Positions 1 to 9,863 of a DNA stretch of 64,000 bases are shown piece after piece; position 1 is the stretch's first letter, and each line of letters begins with the position of its first letter. The translations under genes and the position numbers were made by a program. The notes beneath the pieces are model-generated. The model searched no databases, was not told where the DNA came from, and saw only the letters and a list, made by a program, of their open reading frames with translations. Origin of the DNA: Phycisphaerae bacterium (GTDB lineage: Bacteria; Planctomycetota; Phycisphaerae; SM23-33); the NCBI GenBank assembly GCA_030745875.1, contig JASLNT010000129.1, positions 31,034 through 95,033 on the forward strand, read 5' to 3'.

Positions 1-675
1 CTTGTCCATGAACGGGATCGCGGCGTCTACAAACCCGCCAGTGATTTTAGAACGCTGCATCCAGGTTACCGGGCCGCCGAGGATCGTCGCCCTTCCCCAT
101 ATCTTGCCGACCTTGCCCTTACCATCCATTGTCAGCGGGAGAAGCTTGGGCCCCATCCCTTCAAAGTTGGTCAGAGATTCGTCAAAACCGTATTCCTTGA
201 TTTTCGGGGCGTCGGTGACGTCCCGTTGACCACCCATATGCCACTTGCCGAAATGTCCCGTCGCGTAACCGGAAGCCTTAAGGCTGCGGGCGAGCATCGG
301 AGCCTTCGGATCGAGCCAGTTGGCGATGCCTCGCTGCTTATTGTGATTTCGATTCGACAGGTACGACGTGATATTCCATCGCTGGGGATACTGTCCGGTC
401 GAGATCGCCACTCGCGACGGAGAGCAGATAGGCGAATTCACGTAGAACTGCTCGAAGGCGATTCCCTCACGGGCCATTCGGTCGATGTTGGGCGTCTTGG
501 CGTCCTTGTTTCCGAAGCAGGAGAAATCCGCCCAACCCATGTCGTCGATGAACACCAAAATAATATTCGGTTTTCGAGAGGAGGCGGTTCTGGCAAGACC
601 GGAACGTGAGAGTATAGCGCCTCCGGTGATTAAGGCGGCGCCGGTCAGAAATTCTCTGCGCGTTATGCGGGGCAT
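1..675 (-). CDS. Tat-exported type I sulfatase (C-terminal part outside window)
   Basis: This is the first 225 residues of an arylsulfatase-family enzyme, which hydrolyses sulfate esters, typically on polysaccharides. The start MPRITRREFL has a twin-arginine (RRxFL) signal followed by a hydrophobic stretch, so export by Tat is likely. The mature part opens with PNIILVFIDDMG, the metal-binding Asp pair of the alkaline-phosphatase fold. It carries the CSPSR sulfatase signature, whose Cys would be converted to formylglycine, and continues with the usual SGYATGHFGKWH block. The gene runs off the left edge. It lies 89 bp downstream of a GH32 gene on the same strand, so it may be the last gene of the glycan operon. 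The substrate cannot be read from this part. Confidence 0.93.
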   Translation of the reverse strand, partial: MPRITRREFLTGAALITGGAILSRSGLARTASSRKPNIILVFIDDMGWADFSCFGNKDAKTPNIDRMAREGIAFEQFYVNSPICSPSRVAISTGQYPQRWNITSYLSNRNHNKQRGIANWLDPKAPMLARSLKASGYATGHFGKWHMGGQRDVTDAPKIKEYGFDESLTNFEGMGPKLLPLTMDGKGKVGKIWGRATILGGPVTWMQRSKITGGFVDAAIPFMDK

Positions 676-764
676 GTCAATAATCCTTCCGTATTCCAAA
701 CGTCTCCGAACGCCTGATTGTTGCGATATCGCTCATTCACCCGAATTCCCACAACTCAGGTGAT

Positions 765-2495
765 TCACTCCCATGCGGATTTCAATTCGTGTACGCGGAG
801 AGATCGTACTTTGACCTCACCGGTGTCGCAAGTCGCGGTTAGAGAGAGGTTGTCGTCTTTGGTGGTGATGCAGCGAGGGATGTAAATGCGCCCGTCGTTG
901 GCGTACACTTCGATCGATGTGCGATCCAACAGGATTCTCAGACGGATGAGCCCCTTGTCGGGTTTCAGCGGGGAACGCACATTTTCGCTGGATAACGTCG
1001 CGGTCTTTGCATCGTAGATTACTTTTTGTCCGCGCAGGTCGAAGACTGTCTGGGTCTCTGCGGTCGGAGCAAACTCCACTTCAACGTCAAACAGATCGCC
1101 CTTGATGTCCGCCAGTGGGTTGGCGTCGGGCTTGAGTGTCAGACCGTTCCACTTGTGCGTCTTTTTGCGCAGCGTCTCCAACTCTTTGATTGGATTCATT
1201 CGCAAACGAGGACCCTCAGATGTCGAATGGAGGGTCAGTTGCGAAGGAACAGTGAACTGCTGATTGAACGGCATGCCGGGATACCTGCCGCCCCGCATCC
1301 AAGTGATCTGAACTCGTCGATCATCAGGCATATTGTGCCAGCTCTGCGTCGCGTAGAAGTTCCCGAACTTCACCAATGATCTGATGCGGTCGGAAGTTTC
1401 CGCCGGCTTGCCTTCCAGCGTATGGAACTTGTGCCCGTCAAAGGTACCGACGATATAACTGCCCTCGATCATAATCATGACCCATTTTTTGTTTTTCGGG
1501 TCGCCGTCAACAGGCAACTGGAAGAAGTCGACGCAGCCGCAGAGCTCGTCGCCCCACTTCTTCTGCTCGACGCGACTCTCGTATTTCCAGGTCTTCAGAT
1601 CAGCCGAACTGTAGAACCCAACGGCCCGCATCTTCTTGCCTTCCTTGTTGACGAAGTGGTCGTAGGTCGGCGCGATCCATCGCTTGGTGGGCTCGTACCA
1701 GAACGGCCTGGGCGTGTCAATGCGTGCGCCCTTGTGACTCAACACGGGATTGCCTTTGTAGTCGACAAACGTCATCCCCGCATCGTTCGAATACGCCATA
1801 CACAAACCGATCTTAGTGCGCAGATAGAACGCCGCCACCACATCTTCCTCGCCGCTTTTTGCGCCAAGCAGGTTCTTTCGATCGATGAACGCCGCCCCCG
1901 AGAAGCACGTGCCCTTGGAGTCGGGAAACAAGACGGCAGCCTGCTCGGTCCAATGGATCAGATCCTTGCTGACCGCGTGACCCCAAGTCATGTTGCCCCA
2001 ATTGGTGCTCACTGGATTGTACTGGTAGTACATGTGGTAAAGGCCTTTGTAGTAAATCAGGCCATTGGGATCGTTAATCCATCCGCGACGCGTGGAGAAA
2101 TGGAACTGGGGTCGATACTTCTCGGCGTACATCGGGGCCTTGCCTGGAATCTTGTCGGCTACCTTGATCAGGTCGATGCCCGCGACCTCGCCGCCGGTGA
2201 GTTTGATCGAGGCGGTCTTGCCCGAGTACTGACTCACGTCGAAGAACGACCACCACAGAACACCTTCAGCCTTGGGGGCGACCCGCAGAGCGTATTGATA
2301 CACGGGCTTGCCGTCGATTACGACTTGCAGCCAATTGGCGCGAGCTTTTGTCCTGACGCCGATGGGAATCAGCAGATACTTGCCCGAGAGTTTAAGTTCA
2401 CGAGTTTTCTCAGCAGCACACGCGGCACGCGGCGCCGACAACAGCCCGAAAAGAAAAAGCCCGACCAATATTATAGACGCAGAACGGTAACGCAT
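765..2495 (-). CDS. exported GH32-like protein with divergent active site
   Basis: This 576-residue protein of the GH32 family (fructan/sucrose hydrolases, five-bladed propeller plus beta-sandwich) has a signal peptide ending near AACAA. An N-terminal beta domain (about 30-120) precedes WINDPNG, with the expected nucleophile at D142. The other two catalytic motifs are altered. The RDP position reads DTP (260-262) in an ungapped alignment with the GH32 at 5642-7681. The EC position reads GC (320-321), with a Glu four residues before the Cys (E317). The C-terminal DRTSIEVYANDG block is typical of the family sandwich. TAGGAG lies 9 bp before the ATG. Fructan hydrolysis is therefore doubtful: it may be a shifted-active-site subfamily or a binding protein. 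Confidence 0.88.
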   Translation of the reverse strand: MRYRSASIILVGLFLFGLLSAPRAACAAEKTRELKLSGKYLLIPIGVRTKARANWLQVVIDGKPVYQYALRVAPKAEGVLWWSFFDVSQYSGKTASIKLTGGEVAGIDLIKVADKIPGKAPMYAEKYRPQFHFSTRRGWINDPNGLIYYKGLYHMYYQYNPVSTNWGNMTWGHAVSKDLIHWTEQAAVLFPDSKGTCFSGAAFIDRKNLLGAKSGEEDVVAAFYLRTKIGLCMAYSNDAGMTFVDYKGNPVLSHKGARIDTPRPFWYEPTKRWIAPTYDHFVNKEGKKMRAVGFYSSADLKTWKYESRVEQKKWGDELCGCVDFFQLPVDGDPKNKKWVMIMIEGSYIVGTFDGHKFHTLEGKPAETSDRIRSLVKFGNFYATQSWHNMPDDRRVQITWMRGGRYPGMPFNQQFTVPSQLTLHSTSEGPRLRMNPIKELETLRKKTHKWNGLTLKPDANPLADIKGDLFDVEVEFAPTAETQTVFDLRGQKVIYDAKTATLSSENVRSPLKPDKGLIRLRILLDRTSIEVYANDGRIYIPRCITTKDDNLSLTATCDTGEVKVRSLRVHELKSAWE

Positions 2496-2524
2496 GGTTC
2501 GATTCTCCTAATCTGTTCGATGTC

Positions 2525-3775
2525 CTATTGCAGTCCGCGTGCGGTTTGGAACATCGCGATAATATTCTCCGGCGGGACGTCGGCCAGTATGTTGTGGACT
2601 TGCTGGAAAACAAATCCGCCGCCTGACGACCAGATCGAAACAAGTTCTCGAACGTTCCGTGCAACCTCATCAGGCGTTCCGTACGGCAGCACTCGGCGCG
2701 TATCGCAACCCCCGCCCCAGAATGTAAAACGATCGCCATAAGTCGCCTTGAGATGCTCCGGGGCCATACCGTAGCAGGTTACCTGAACCGGATTGGACGA
2801 TTCGAGACCAGCGTCGATCAGATCATCCATCAACGGTTCAATCCCGCCGCAGCAGTGCAGGTGAATGTTAACGTGCGGCGCCAACTCCTTGGCGCGTTTC
2901 CACAGTTTTGCATGCCACGGCTTGTAGTAAGTTCGATACATTTCGGCCGACATCAGCGGACCGTTCTGACCGCCCAGATCGTCGCCGAACAGCATAATGT
3001 CAATATACGGACCGACCGCACCCAGCCATTTTTCCATGCGAGGCAGGTAGAAATCGCACAGAGCCTCGCTCAGACGCACACACGCTTCGGGACAGAAGCC
3101 CATGTGCGTGAGGTATTTGTCTATGCGGTAGAGGAACTGTGGAACTTCGAACAGATTGCCTCCGAATATGCCCAGGATCGCACGATCGGTCGATTCGCGA
3201 AGGCGTTTAGCGCCGCTCGCCAGTTCGGCAAGCCCTTCGTCGGTCAGCGGAATATGCCCCCCGGGCGTGGGGATACCGGTCCACATGGTGTACTTGAGCG
3301 CTTCTTCGATATCTGAATTAGAAAAACCCTGCCGGTCGGGATTGCGGTCCGCCCACGGCCAGTGAATCTGCTCGAAGTAGAGGAAGTCCTCTTTCAGGAT
3401 CGCCAGATCGACTCCGTCGTCGGAGACCAGAAACGAATCTGTCCCGCGCTTCTCGACGTTAATGTAAGCGGGAATCTTGCACGGCGTCCCGTCGGGCAGT
3501 GTCCAATCGCACCAGGCAGCGTCGTCGAGCATGAAGCCCCGCCCCATCTCGACCACGTCGGCGCCGACTGCGTCCAGCACGTCCGGTTCGACGATCGCAA
3601 GCTGCTGGACCATGTCGTATACGTATATGTCGCCCGAGTCGATCCCGAGCGCCCGCTTGAGTTTCGCGTACGCTATCGCCGCGATTCCTGAGGATCTGTG
3701 CCCGCCAAAGTCGATCGCAACGCGATCCGGTTGGGTGTGATTGAGCACCGCCGCTATCCTCTGGCGTGAGGTCAT
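2525..3775 (-). CDS. URO-D / corrinoid-methyltransferase family protein
   Basis: This 416-residue soluble protein belongs to the uroporphyrinogen decarboxylase superfamily. It opens MTSRQRIAAVLNHTQPDRV, the usual start of MtaA/CmuA-like and URO-D-domain proteins of anaerobes. HLHCCGGIEPLMDDLIDAGL (about residues 302-321) resembles the metal/methyl-transfer region of MtaA-type enzymes. Its start codon overlaps the stop of the upstream symporter gene (ATGA), and the gene lies 29 bp before a GH32 gene, so it belongs to this sugar operon. True haem-pathway URO-D is unlikely in this context, and methyl transfer to or from a corrinoid or an O-methylated compound is only a guess. Family assignment is firm, reaction unknown. 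Confidence 0.85.
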   Translation of the reverse strand: MTSRQRIAAVLNHTQPDRVAIDFGGHRSSGIAAIAYAKLKRALGIDSGDIYVYDMVQQLAIVEPDVLDAVGADVVEMGRGFMLDDAAWCDWTLPDGTPCKIPAYINVEKRGTDSFLVSDDGVDLAILKEDFLYFEQIHWPWADRNPDRQGFSNSDIEEALKYTMWTGIPTPGGHIPLTDEGLAELASGAKRLRESTDRAILGIFGGNLFEVPQFLYRIDKYLTHMGFCPEACVRLSEALCDFYLPRMEKWLGAVGPYIDIMLFGDDLGGQNGPLMSAEMYRTYYKPWHAKLWKRAKELAPHVNIHLHCCGGIEPLMDDLIDAGLESSNPVQVTCYGMAPEHLKATYGDRFTFWGGGCDTRRVLPYGTPDEVARNVRELVSIWSSGGGFVFQQVHNILADVPPENIIAMFQTARGLQ

Positions 3776-5581
3776 GATTCGCTCCCGACCGCTTCAATTT
3801 CTTCTGGCGGCAGCCTGCGGTACCAAGTGAAGTACAGCACGACCGACGCAACGATCAACACCCCGAACCACATGCAGGATTCATAGTACCAGTGCCCAAT
3901 GAGGTACATGGGACTCAAGTAAAGCCCCGTAACTCCACAGCAGGCGATCGCCGTATTTCCAATCGTGCGCCACGCCGACTCGCCCGGATCGGCAAGCTCG
4001 CTGTCAGACAGTCCGCAGGTCTTGCGAACCGGACCCCAGGCCCCGAACGGACGAACGGTTCGGTAGAATTTCCGCAGCGTCTCATCCCCCGCTGGTGCGG
4101 TAAGCAGCGACACGACAAGGCACGCGACCAGCGAACCGACCGAAATGATCGGAAACTGCACATACATCGGCATTTTCGGGAAGAACAGGATCGTCAACGC
4201 CAGCGTGATACCGCCCAGCGTACCGGCGGCGTAACCCCAACCGTTTATCCGCCACCAGTGCCATCGCAATACGTTTGGCACAATCACCGCCCCCCCCCAG
4301 AGCCATCATTATCCAGCCCCAGATGGATCTGATCGATTCGGCGTTCAGACCGACAACAATCCCCGCCAGTATCACTCCGATCGTGGCGATGTAACTGTAA
4401 CGTACGAGATGATGCTCGTCGGCGTTGGGCTTGAACAGCGGTTGCCATATGTCGCGAACGACGTATGAGGCTCCGCTGTTGGCGGTGGAACTGAACGTCG
4501 ACATGAACGCCGACAGCAGACCAGCGATAACGAGACCCTTGATCCCGACGGGAAGGTACTTCTGCAGCACCATGGGCATGACCAGTTCCGGATCGGTAAC
4601 TTCGCCGATGCCGCTCATCGCCAACAAGACTATCGCGGCGACCATCATCCAGCGAACGACCAGGAAGAAAGGCCACGATGCCGCAACCTTCGCCGCATCG
4701 CGAGGACTGCGGGCCGCAAGATAACGTTGAAAATCGTACAGTTGCCCCGGCCCGCCGGCGTTTAGAAGGAACCCCTTCATGATCCAGGCGATGGTCAGGA
4801 ATCCGAACATCTCGTACATACCGTTGTCCGTACCCTTGAGTTCGGGTATCCGCCATACCGGACGCAGCGACTCCCACCCGGCTGGAACAGACTCGGCGAC
4901 CATCTCCGGAGACAACTGGGTGAATGCGACCCAAGCGATCAGAAGACATGCAAACGACAGGACGACCGTCTGGATAATATCGGTGATGATCACGCCAAAC
5001 AGACCGCCCAGCACGACATACAGCGTAGTAATAGCAAGGACAGCGATAGCGATGGTCTGGGCTTTGTAAGTCACCAGCAGCGTCTGGGTGGACGGGTACA
5101 TCTCCACCAACCACCCGGTTTCCACGTAGATCGTCGCAAACTTGCCGATGCCCTGGAACGCATACCCGATAAAACTGACGCAGGTAACGACCGCCACCAG
5201 CGCATAAGCCATACGAGCGGCCTTGCCGCTGAGCCCATCGCCGAAGCGCGTGAGCATCCATTCGGCCCCGGTTATGACATTCGACCTGCGGACCCACTTG
5301 GCGACGTATACAAGACCGAACGCCGGCAACATAACGCCCCACATCCAGTGATGCCACCAGGATTTCATGCCCAGTAGATACAGCACTGTGACCATCCACA
5401 TCGTACCGGTTATGTCAAAGTTCGACACCGCCCCCGACGCTCCCAACGCCCACCAGGGAATCTTCTTGCCGCCAAGGAAATAGGAGTCCAGATTCCTGGA
5501 CGCAAGCTTGCGAAGATAAATCCCAAGCACGGTAACGATGATCAGATAAGCCGCGACTACGCAATAGTCGACCGTCGCCAT
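3772..5581 (-). pseudogene. sodium:solute symporter family transporter, frameshifted at a G9 run
   Basis: The first reading frame (5581 down to about 4290) encodes about a dozen membrane helices of the SSS family, including LDSYFLGGKKIPWWALGAS and the SAFMSTFSSTANSGASY sodium-site region. At 4290-4298 the minus strand has nine G. The 5' frame then runs into unrelated sequence until 4082, while the expected continuation (AVIVPNVLRWHWWRINGWGY, more helices) lies in the next frame down to 3772. One G fewer restores a single protein of about 602 residues. This could be a sequencing or assembly indel, slippage, or a real inactivation. The gene has GGAG before its ATG and an ATGA overlap with the URO-D-like gene, and probably imports the sugar released by the GH32 enzymes. 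Confidence 0.88.
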
Positions 5582-5641
5582 ATCAAGTCTCCCGGCGCGA
5601 TTTCGTTAACTACTCATAAGACTCGAATCCCCCCGCGTCAA

Positions 5642-7681
5642 TCATTCCCCGCCCGCCCAGGACGATTTCAGTTCGTTGACGACGAGTGAGTTTATCTTTA
5701 TGTCCTTGGCGGCGGAAACTGACAGGTTGCGATTGGCTGCATCCGGAACGGCATAAGACGTTCCGACCGCGGCGCCTTCGTTAACAAACAATTCTATCGA
5801 CGTGCGGTCAAGCAGCAGGCGGAGTTCTATCTTGCCATCGATCACATCAGCCGGAACCATGCAGTCGCCAACTGCAATGCTCTTTACCTCCTGCATACCG
5901 TCTCTGGTGCGATACTTCTTGATCTTGCCGTACACAACCTTCAAACCGCGTACGTTGAATTCGACAAGTTCGTTTTCACCCGGCGCGAACTGAACTGACA
6001 TGTCGATCAGTTCCGGTTTGATCTCCTTCAGGACCTTATTGGCCGATGCGATGTTGAGGTCTTTAAATGACTCGCTTTTTACGTAGAGCTTCTCGATTTC
6101 CTTCACCGGCCACCGAAACAGGCGAACGCCTTTCGGCGTCTTTCGCAAGCTCAGATCGCACGGAAACGACATCTGCTGGTTGAAGGGCATCTTGTTGGCG
6201 AGAAAGACATTGTCCGGGCGTTTGTCTTTCATCCATCCGATCTGGACGACTCGCCCGTCGGGTCCGTTGTTGAACACCTGGGCCGCATAGAAACAGCGCG
6301 GGCCCCAATCGCCCTGATGAGTCTCGCCGCTCGACTTGAAAACCTTCCCGTCAAATTCGCCGATCTCATAATCGTAACTCGCGTCAGCGATCACCCATTT
6401 GGTCTTCCCATTAAAGAGCAATGGGAATAGATCAATACACTCGGCCGCCCACTTGCGGTTGATGTCGCCGATCTTCTCCCAAGCGAGCATATCGTCTGAA
6501 CCGAAGAAGCGAATCACGCGCTCCTTACCGCCGAGGATCAGCACCATGATCCATTTCTTGTTCTGCGCGTCCCAAAACACTTTCGGATCACGCTCGCCGT
6601 GCGAGAAGCCCTGATTCGGTACGACCGCCAAACCCTTGTTAAGCAGAGTGAAAGTCCGACCACGATCAGTACTGTACGCGGCGGCCTGGATAAAGTGCTT
6701 GGGTTTTGGCTGGGTCTTGGTGAAATACGCCACGATTGTCTTGGTGTCTCCTTTTTGCTTACCGAGACTGTTGTTGTGATCGACAACCGCAGTGCCCGAC
6801 CAGATAGCTCCATCACCATAGGGCAGGATCGCGTGGGGAAGCTGCTTCCACCGCACGATATCCGTACTTATCGCATGCCCCCACGATTTCGGTCCGGGGC
6901 CCAGACCCAAGGCGTGATGCTGGAAGTACATGTGCCACTCGCCATCGTAGTAGACCATTCCATTCGGATCGTTTAGCCAGTTCTTCAGGGAAGTAAAGTG
7001 GAACTGCGGGCGGTATTTCTGATCGTACCCCACATCTTTGTATGATGCGAAAGTGCGGTGATTCTGCGGCGGGCGGTTCTTGCGCGGCGTCCGGCCGGGG
7101 GGTCTCTTGGGGCGGACTTTTGGCGCGGGCTTGTCGCTTGCCCGGAAGTCGTCTGCGTTGATATGTCCCCAGTTACTGTCGGCCTGGTCGGAGATCACTA
7201 GCTGAATCTCCTTGGCGACGAAAGCCCTGGCGTCAAAAGAGACCCGCACCATCTGCTCGGTGTTGAAACCCGAGCCGATATGCGTCTGCTTGCCGTCGTG
7301 CAGAATCCGCACGCCAACCTTTGCTGCGTTGGCTCCGCCTCCGACAAGAAATGTAATGTAGCGTTTAGTCAGCTTGAACGACTTTGAAGTAAGCGTGCCG
7401 GTCGGCTTGTCTCCGCGCCTCAAACCGGGCTTGCCCGTCTTGCCGTCGTACTTTTCAAACGTACCGATCCAGAACTTGCCCTGAAGCCCCGCGGGTTCCT
7501 TCTTCCGGATCATGCTGTTGTCGCCCTTGGTCGGCTGGGCGGTGAACGCATCGCCTTCGGCGATCCAATTAGTCAGGTCGCCCTTCTCGAAATCGCTGTT
7601 TTCGAAGAGCAGGTCATCGGCCTGCGCAGGGGCGCATAACGACACCAAGACCGCCAACAATGTCAGTACGCTTAATCTCAT
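5642..7681 (-). CDS. exported GH32 glycoside hydrolase (levanase/fructanase-type), canonical motifs
   Basis: This 679-residue protein has a signal peptide (to about 21), an N-terminal beta domain (about 22-180) of the kind preceding planctomycete levanase-like enzymes, a proline/arginine-rich linker (about 185-205) and a full GH32 module. All three catalytic motifs are present: NWLNDPNG (nucleophile D238), ERDPKVFW (D365) and AECIDLF (acid/base E414). It should release fructose or fructo-oligosaccharides from fructans outside the cytoplasm, with linkage preference not readable. AGGAG lies 6 bp before the ATG. The upstream GH32-like gene ends 9 bp before this start and the symporter gene follows after 60 bp. 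It is the most likely working fructan hydrolase of the operon. Confidence 0.94.
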   Translation of the reverse strand: MRLSVLTLLAVLVSLCAPAQADDLLFENSDFEKGDLTNWIAEGDAFTAQPTKGDNSMIRKKEPAGLQGKFWIGTFEKYDGKTGKPGLRRGDKPTGTLTSKSFKLTKRYITFLVGGGANAAKVGVRILHDGKQTHIGSGFNTEQMVRVSFDARAFVAKEIQLVISDQADSNWGHINADDFRASDKPAPKVRPKRPPGRTPRKNRPPQNHRTFASYKDVGYDQKYRPQFHFTSLKNWLNDPNGMVYYDGEWHMYFQHHALGLGPGPKSWGHAISTDIVRWKQLPHAILPYGDGAIWSGTAVVDHNNSLGKQKGDTKTIVAYFTKTQPKPKHFIQAAAYSTDRGRTFTLLNKGLAVVPNQGFSHGERDPKVFWDAQNKKWIMVLILGGKERVIRFFGSDDMLAWEKIGDINRKWAAECIDLFPLLFNGKTKWVIADASYDYEIGEFDGKVFKSSGETHQGDWGPRCFYAAQVFNNGPDGRVVQIGWMKDKRPDNVFLANKMPFNQQMSFPCDLSLRKTPKGVRLFRWPVKEIEKLYVKSESFKDLNIASANKVLKEIKPELIDMSVQFAPGENELVEFNVRGLKVVYGKIKKYRTRDGMQEVKSIAVGDCMVPADVIDGKIELRLLLDRTSIELFVNEGAAVGTSYAVPDAANRNLSVSAAKDIKINSLVVNELKSSWAGGE

Positions 7682-7690
7682 GTCTCGCTC

Positions 7691-9811
7691 CTATTTCTTG
7701 ATCTCGTCGGCCCTGACAGTTGAGCCTTCATACGCCGACTTCATCCGCCATGCGGTGATCTTGTCCATAACCATGTCTCGGGCGGCGGAGAACAGGACTA
7801 CTCGATCGTTGATCTTCGCACCCGCGTTGCGCTTCTTGTCGGTGATAACGGCCTGGACGTCGTTGGCGAACACTTCCACGATCGTGCTGTCGACGAACAC
7901 CCGCAATGTCAGCGGTTGGTCGGCTTTGAGAACGAACGGAGCCTTCTCAGTTCCGACTTCCAGCAGATTCTTCGTGCGATTCACCGTAATCCTGACACCT
8001 CCGGCGCCCCTGTCGTCGCACAGGACAGCAACTCCGAAGTTCTTCTTTCCGGTCTCTTTGACTTCAAGCTTAAGTTCCAGGTGATCGCCTTTGATCTTCT
8101 TCAGCACCAGGTCCGTATCTGCCTTGACGGCGATCCTCGCCTGACTCTGCTCGTCGCAGCGCAGCGTTTCCAACTCTTTCAGCGGTTTGATTCGCAGCAC
8201 GTTGTCATCGGGCAGTTCCAGTTCTCTGGGCAGCGATTGGACGCCCTTGGTCTGTCCGCCGAAGAACCAGGCCCACATGACCCGACGCCCGTCTTTGGTC
8301 ACCAGAGATTCCGGAGCGAAGAACCGCTTGGACATGCCTCCCATCAGCGCGTGCTGCTCGGGCAGATATTGCCCGTTTTTGAACTCGCCGATGAAGTAGC
8401 GACAGCCCAATCGGTGACTTATGCAGACCAGCACCCACTTCTTGCCGAGTTTGAACATGTTCGGACACGAGATATCTTCGCCCTTGGAGACACCGAGTTT
8501 CTTCTCGTCGAAGTCCGGGTGCAGCAGCGGGCCGGTTTGCGTCCAGTTCTTCAGATCCTTGGACTGCATAATCAACGGCGGAGTGCGGCTGCTGTGGCCG
8601 TTCAAACCGTAATACGTGTCGCCATCCAGCCAGATGTCCGGATCGAAGTACGGCGCCTTGTCCAGCAGCTTGCCGTCTTTGTCCTTCGGCAGCATGGTGT
8701 GTTCGTCGCCCCATTTGTTCAATTCGTCGTCCAGACCGTAACGGATCCAGTTGCGGTTCGAACCCCAGCCGCAGTAGACCATCGCCGGCTTGCCTTCCTT
8801 GGTGAAGAAGCCCGTCCCGCTGAACATTCCGTGCCCGGTTGTCGGCGGGGCCAAGACTGTCGGGTGCCATTTCCAGCGCACCATGTCGGTGCTGGAGACA
8901 TGGGCGAACGCAAAACCGCAACTGGGGCGGTAGATGTAGTGCATGTGGTAGCGGCCTTTGTAGTAGAAGGCGGGATTCGGGTCGAACGGCGAGCCCCCGC
9001 TGGCGGTGGGATGGGCAAGGTGATAGATCGCCCAATTGTCCGGCGGATTCTTCGGCCAGGATGGAGTCTCCGGTACGTACGGACCGACAAACTTCGGAGC
9101 CCCGTGACGGGCCGGAGCAGCCGAAGCCGCGGATTTGGTCCTGGCTGCAATCAGCACCGCCATCTTGCCCAAAACCAAACTCCCCGAGTCCAGCTTCGCT
9201 CCGCCCGATAGTTTGCTGTGCGGATACCGCTCCGCGCGGTCGACAACTTTGTCCCCTTCGAAATCCCACCAGGCGTATGGCTTGATCGACGAGGCCTTGT
9301 TCGGCGCCAGCGCTTTGATTTGATCAACAGTAAGAGCCTGACCGTAGATACGGGCGTCTTCGATCGACCCGCCGATGGACCCGCTCCCTCCGCCGATATG
9401 ACGCAACCCGAACACCACGAAGTTGCTCTTGGCGCCAAGTAGGTCAATGTTCTTCGCCTTGTAGGATGCGTACGCAACCCCGTTACGGTAGATGGAAATT
9501 TGATCGCCTTTGTAGACGATCGCCATCTGTACAAGCGTCTTGGCGTCAGCGTTCTCAACCGCCCAATCGCCCTGTTCTTTGTTCGTACGCCGGAATATAT
9601 CGCTGCCGGCCATCCACTTGCCCGCCGCCAGTTCGGCAAAGACAATCCCGTCGAACCGCGGGCCGTCCTGAACGGTGAGTATCGACCCGGCCGTGACTTT
9701 CTTATCCGACAACCTGACCCATGACACCAGCGTCTTATCACTACCGGCCGCCCGAAGCTCACCGGCCACCGCAGTAACCACCACTGCAACAACGATAAAG
9801 AACTTTCTCAT
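7691..9811 (-). CDS. exported LamG-GH32-like protein with divergent active site
   Basis: I start this gene at MRKFFIVVAV (706 residues), because it gives a clean signal peptide and an AAAGGGTGAG ribosome site. A longer open frame upstream overlaps the previous gene and has no signal. Residues about 22-220 resemble a concanavalin/LamG-type lectin domain (MAIVYKGDQISIYRNGV, EDARIYGQAL). The GH32-like propeller follows: SPFDPNPAFYYKG keeps an Asp (D277) in place of the NDPNG nucleophile, and YFDPDIW keeps the second Asp (D390). The EC motif reads SCPNMF (448-453), with a Glu four residues before the Cys (E445). This matches a subgroup of GH32-like proteins. Carbohydrate binding is likely, and catalysis is plausible but unproven. 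Confidence 0.9.
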   Translation of the reverse strand: MRKFFIVVAVVVTAVAGELRAAGSDKTLVSWVRLSDKKVTAGSILTVQDGPRFDGIVFAELAAGKWMAGSDIFRRTNKEQGDWAVENADAKTLVQMAIVYKGDQISIYRNGVAYASYKAKNIDLLGAKSNFVVFGLRHIGGGSGSIGGSIEDARIYGQALTVDQIKALAPNKASSIKPYAWWDFEGDKVVDRAERYPHSKLSGGAKLDSGSLVLGKMAVLIAARTKSAASAAPARHGAPKFVGPYVPETPSWPKNPPDNWAIYHLAHPTASGGSPFDPNPAFYYKGRYHMHYIYRPSCGFAFAHVSSTDMVRWKWHPTVLAPPTTGHGMFSGTGFFTKEGKPAMVYCGWGSNRNWIRYGLDDELNKWGDEHTMLPKDKDGKLLDKAPYFDPDIWLDGDTYYGLNGHSSRTPPLIMQSKDLKNWTQTGPLLHPDFDEKKLGVSKGEDISCPNMFKLGKKWVLVCISHRLGCRYFIGEFKNGQYLPEQHALMGGMSKRFFAPESLVTKDGRRVMWAWFFGGQTKGVQSLPRELELPDDNVLRIKPLKELETLRCDEQSQARIAVKADTDLVLKKIKGDHLELKLEVKETGKKNFGVAVLCDDRGAGGVRITVNRTKNLLEVGTEKAPFVLKADQPLTLRVFVDSTIVEVFANDVQAVITDKKRNAGAKINDRVVLFSAARDMVMDKITAWRMKSAYEGSTVRADEIKK

Positions 9812-9863
9812 TTCACTCACCCTTTCTTTGTGTCCTTGGTATTGCTGAAATCTCTGCAACGTT

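Noticed and set aside
1422..2741. 439-codon plus-strand open frame
   Set aside because: It lies opposite the GH32-like and URO-D-like genes, has no family motifs and no ribosome site; it is a shadow of high-GC coding DNA.
4284..5399. 371-codon minus-strand frame inside the symporter gene
   Set aside because: Out-of-frame reading of the membrane protein; Arg/Gly/His-rich, no hydrophobic helices.
7916..9211. 431-codon plus-strand open frame
   Set aside because: Antisense to the LamG-GH32-like gene, with low-complexity Arg/Val/Gln composition.
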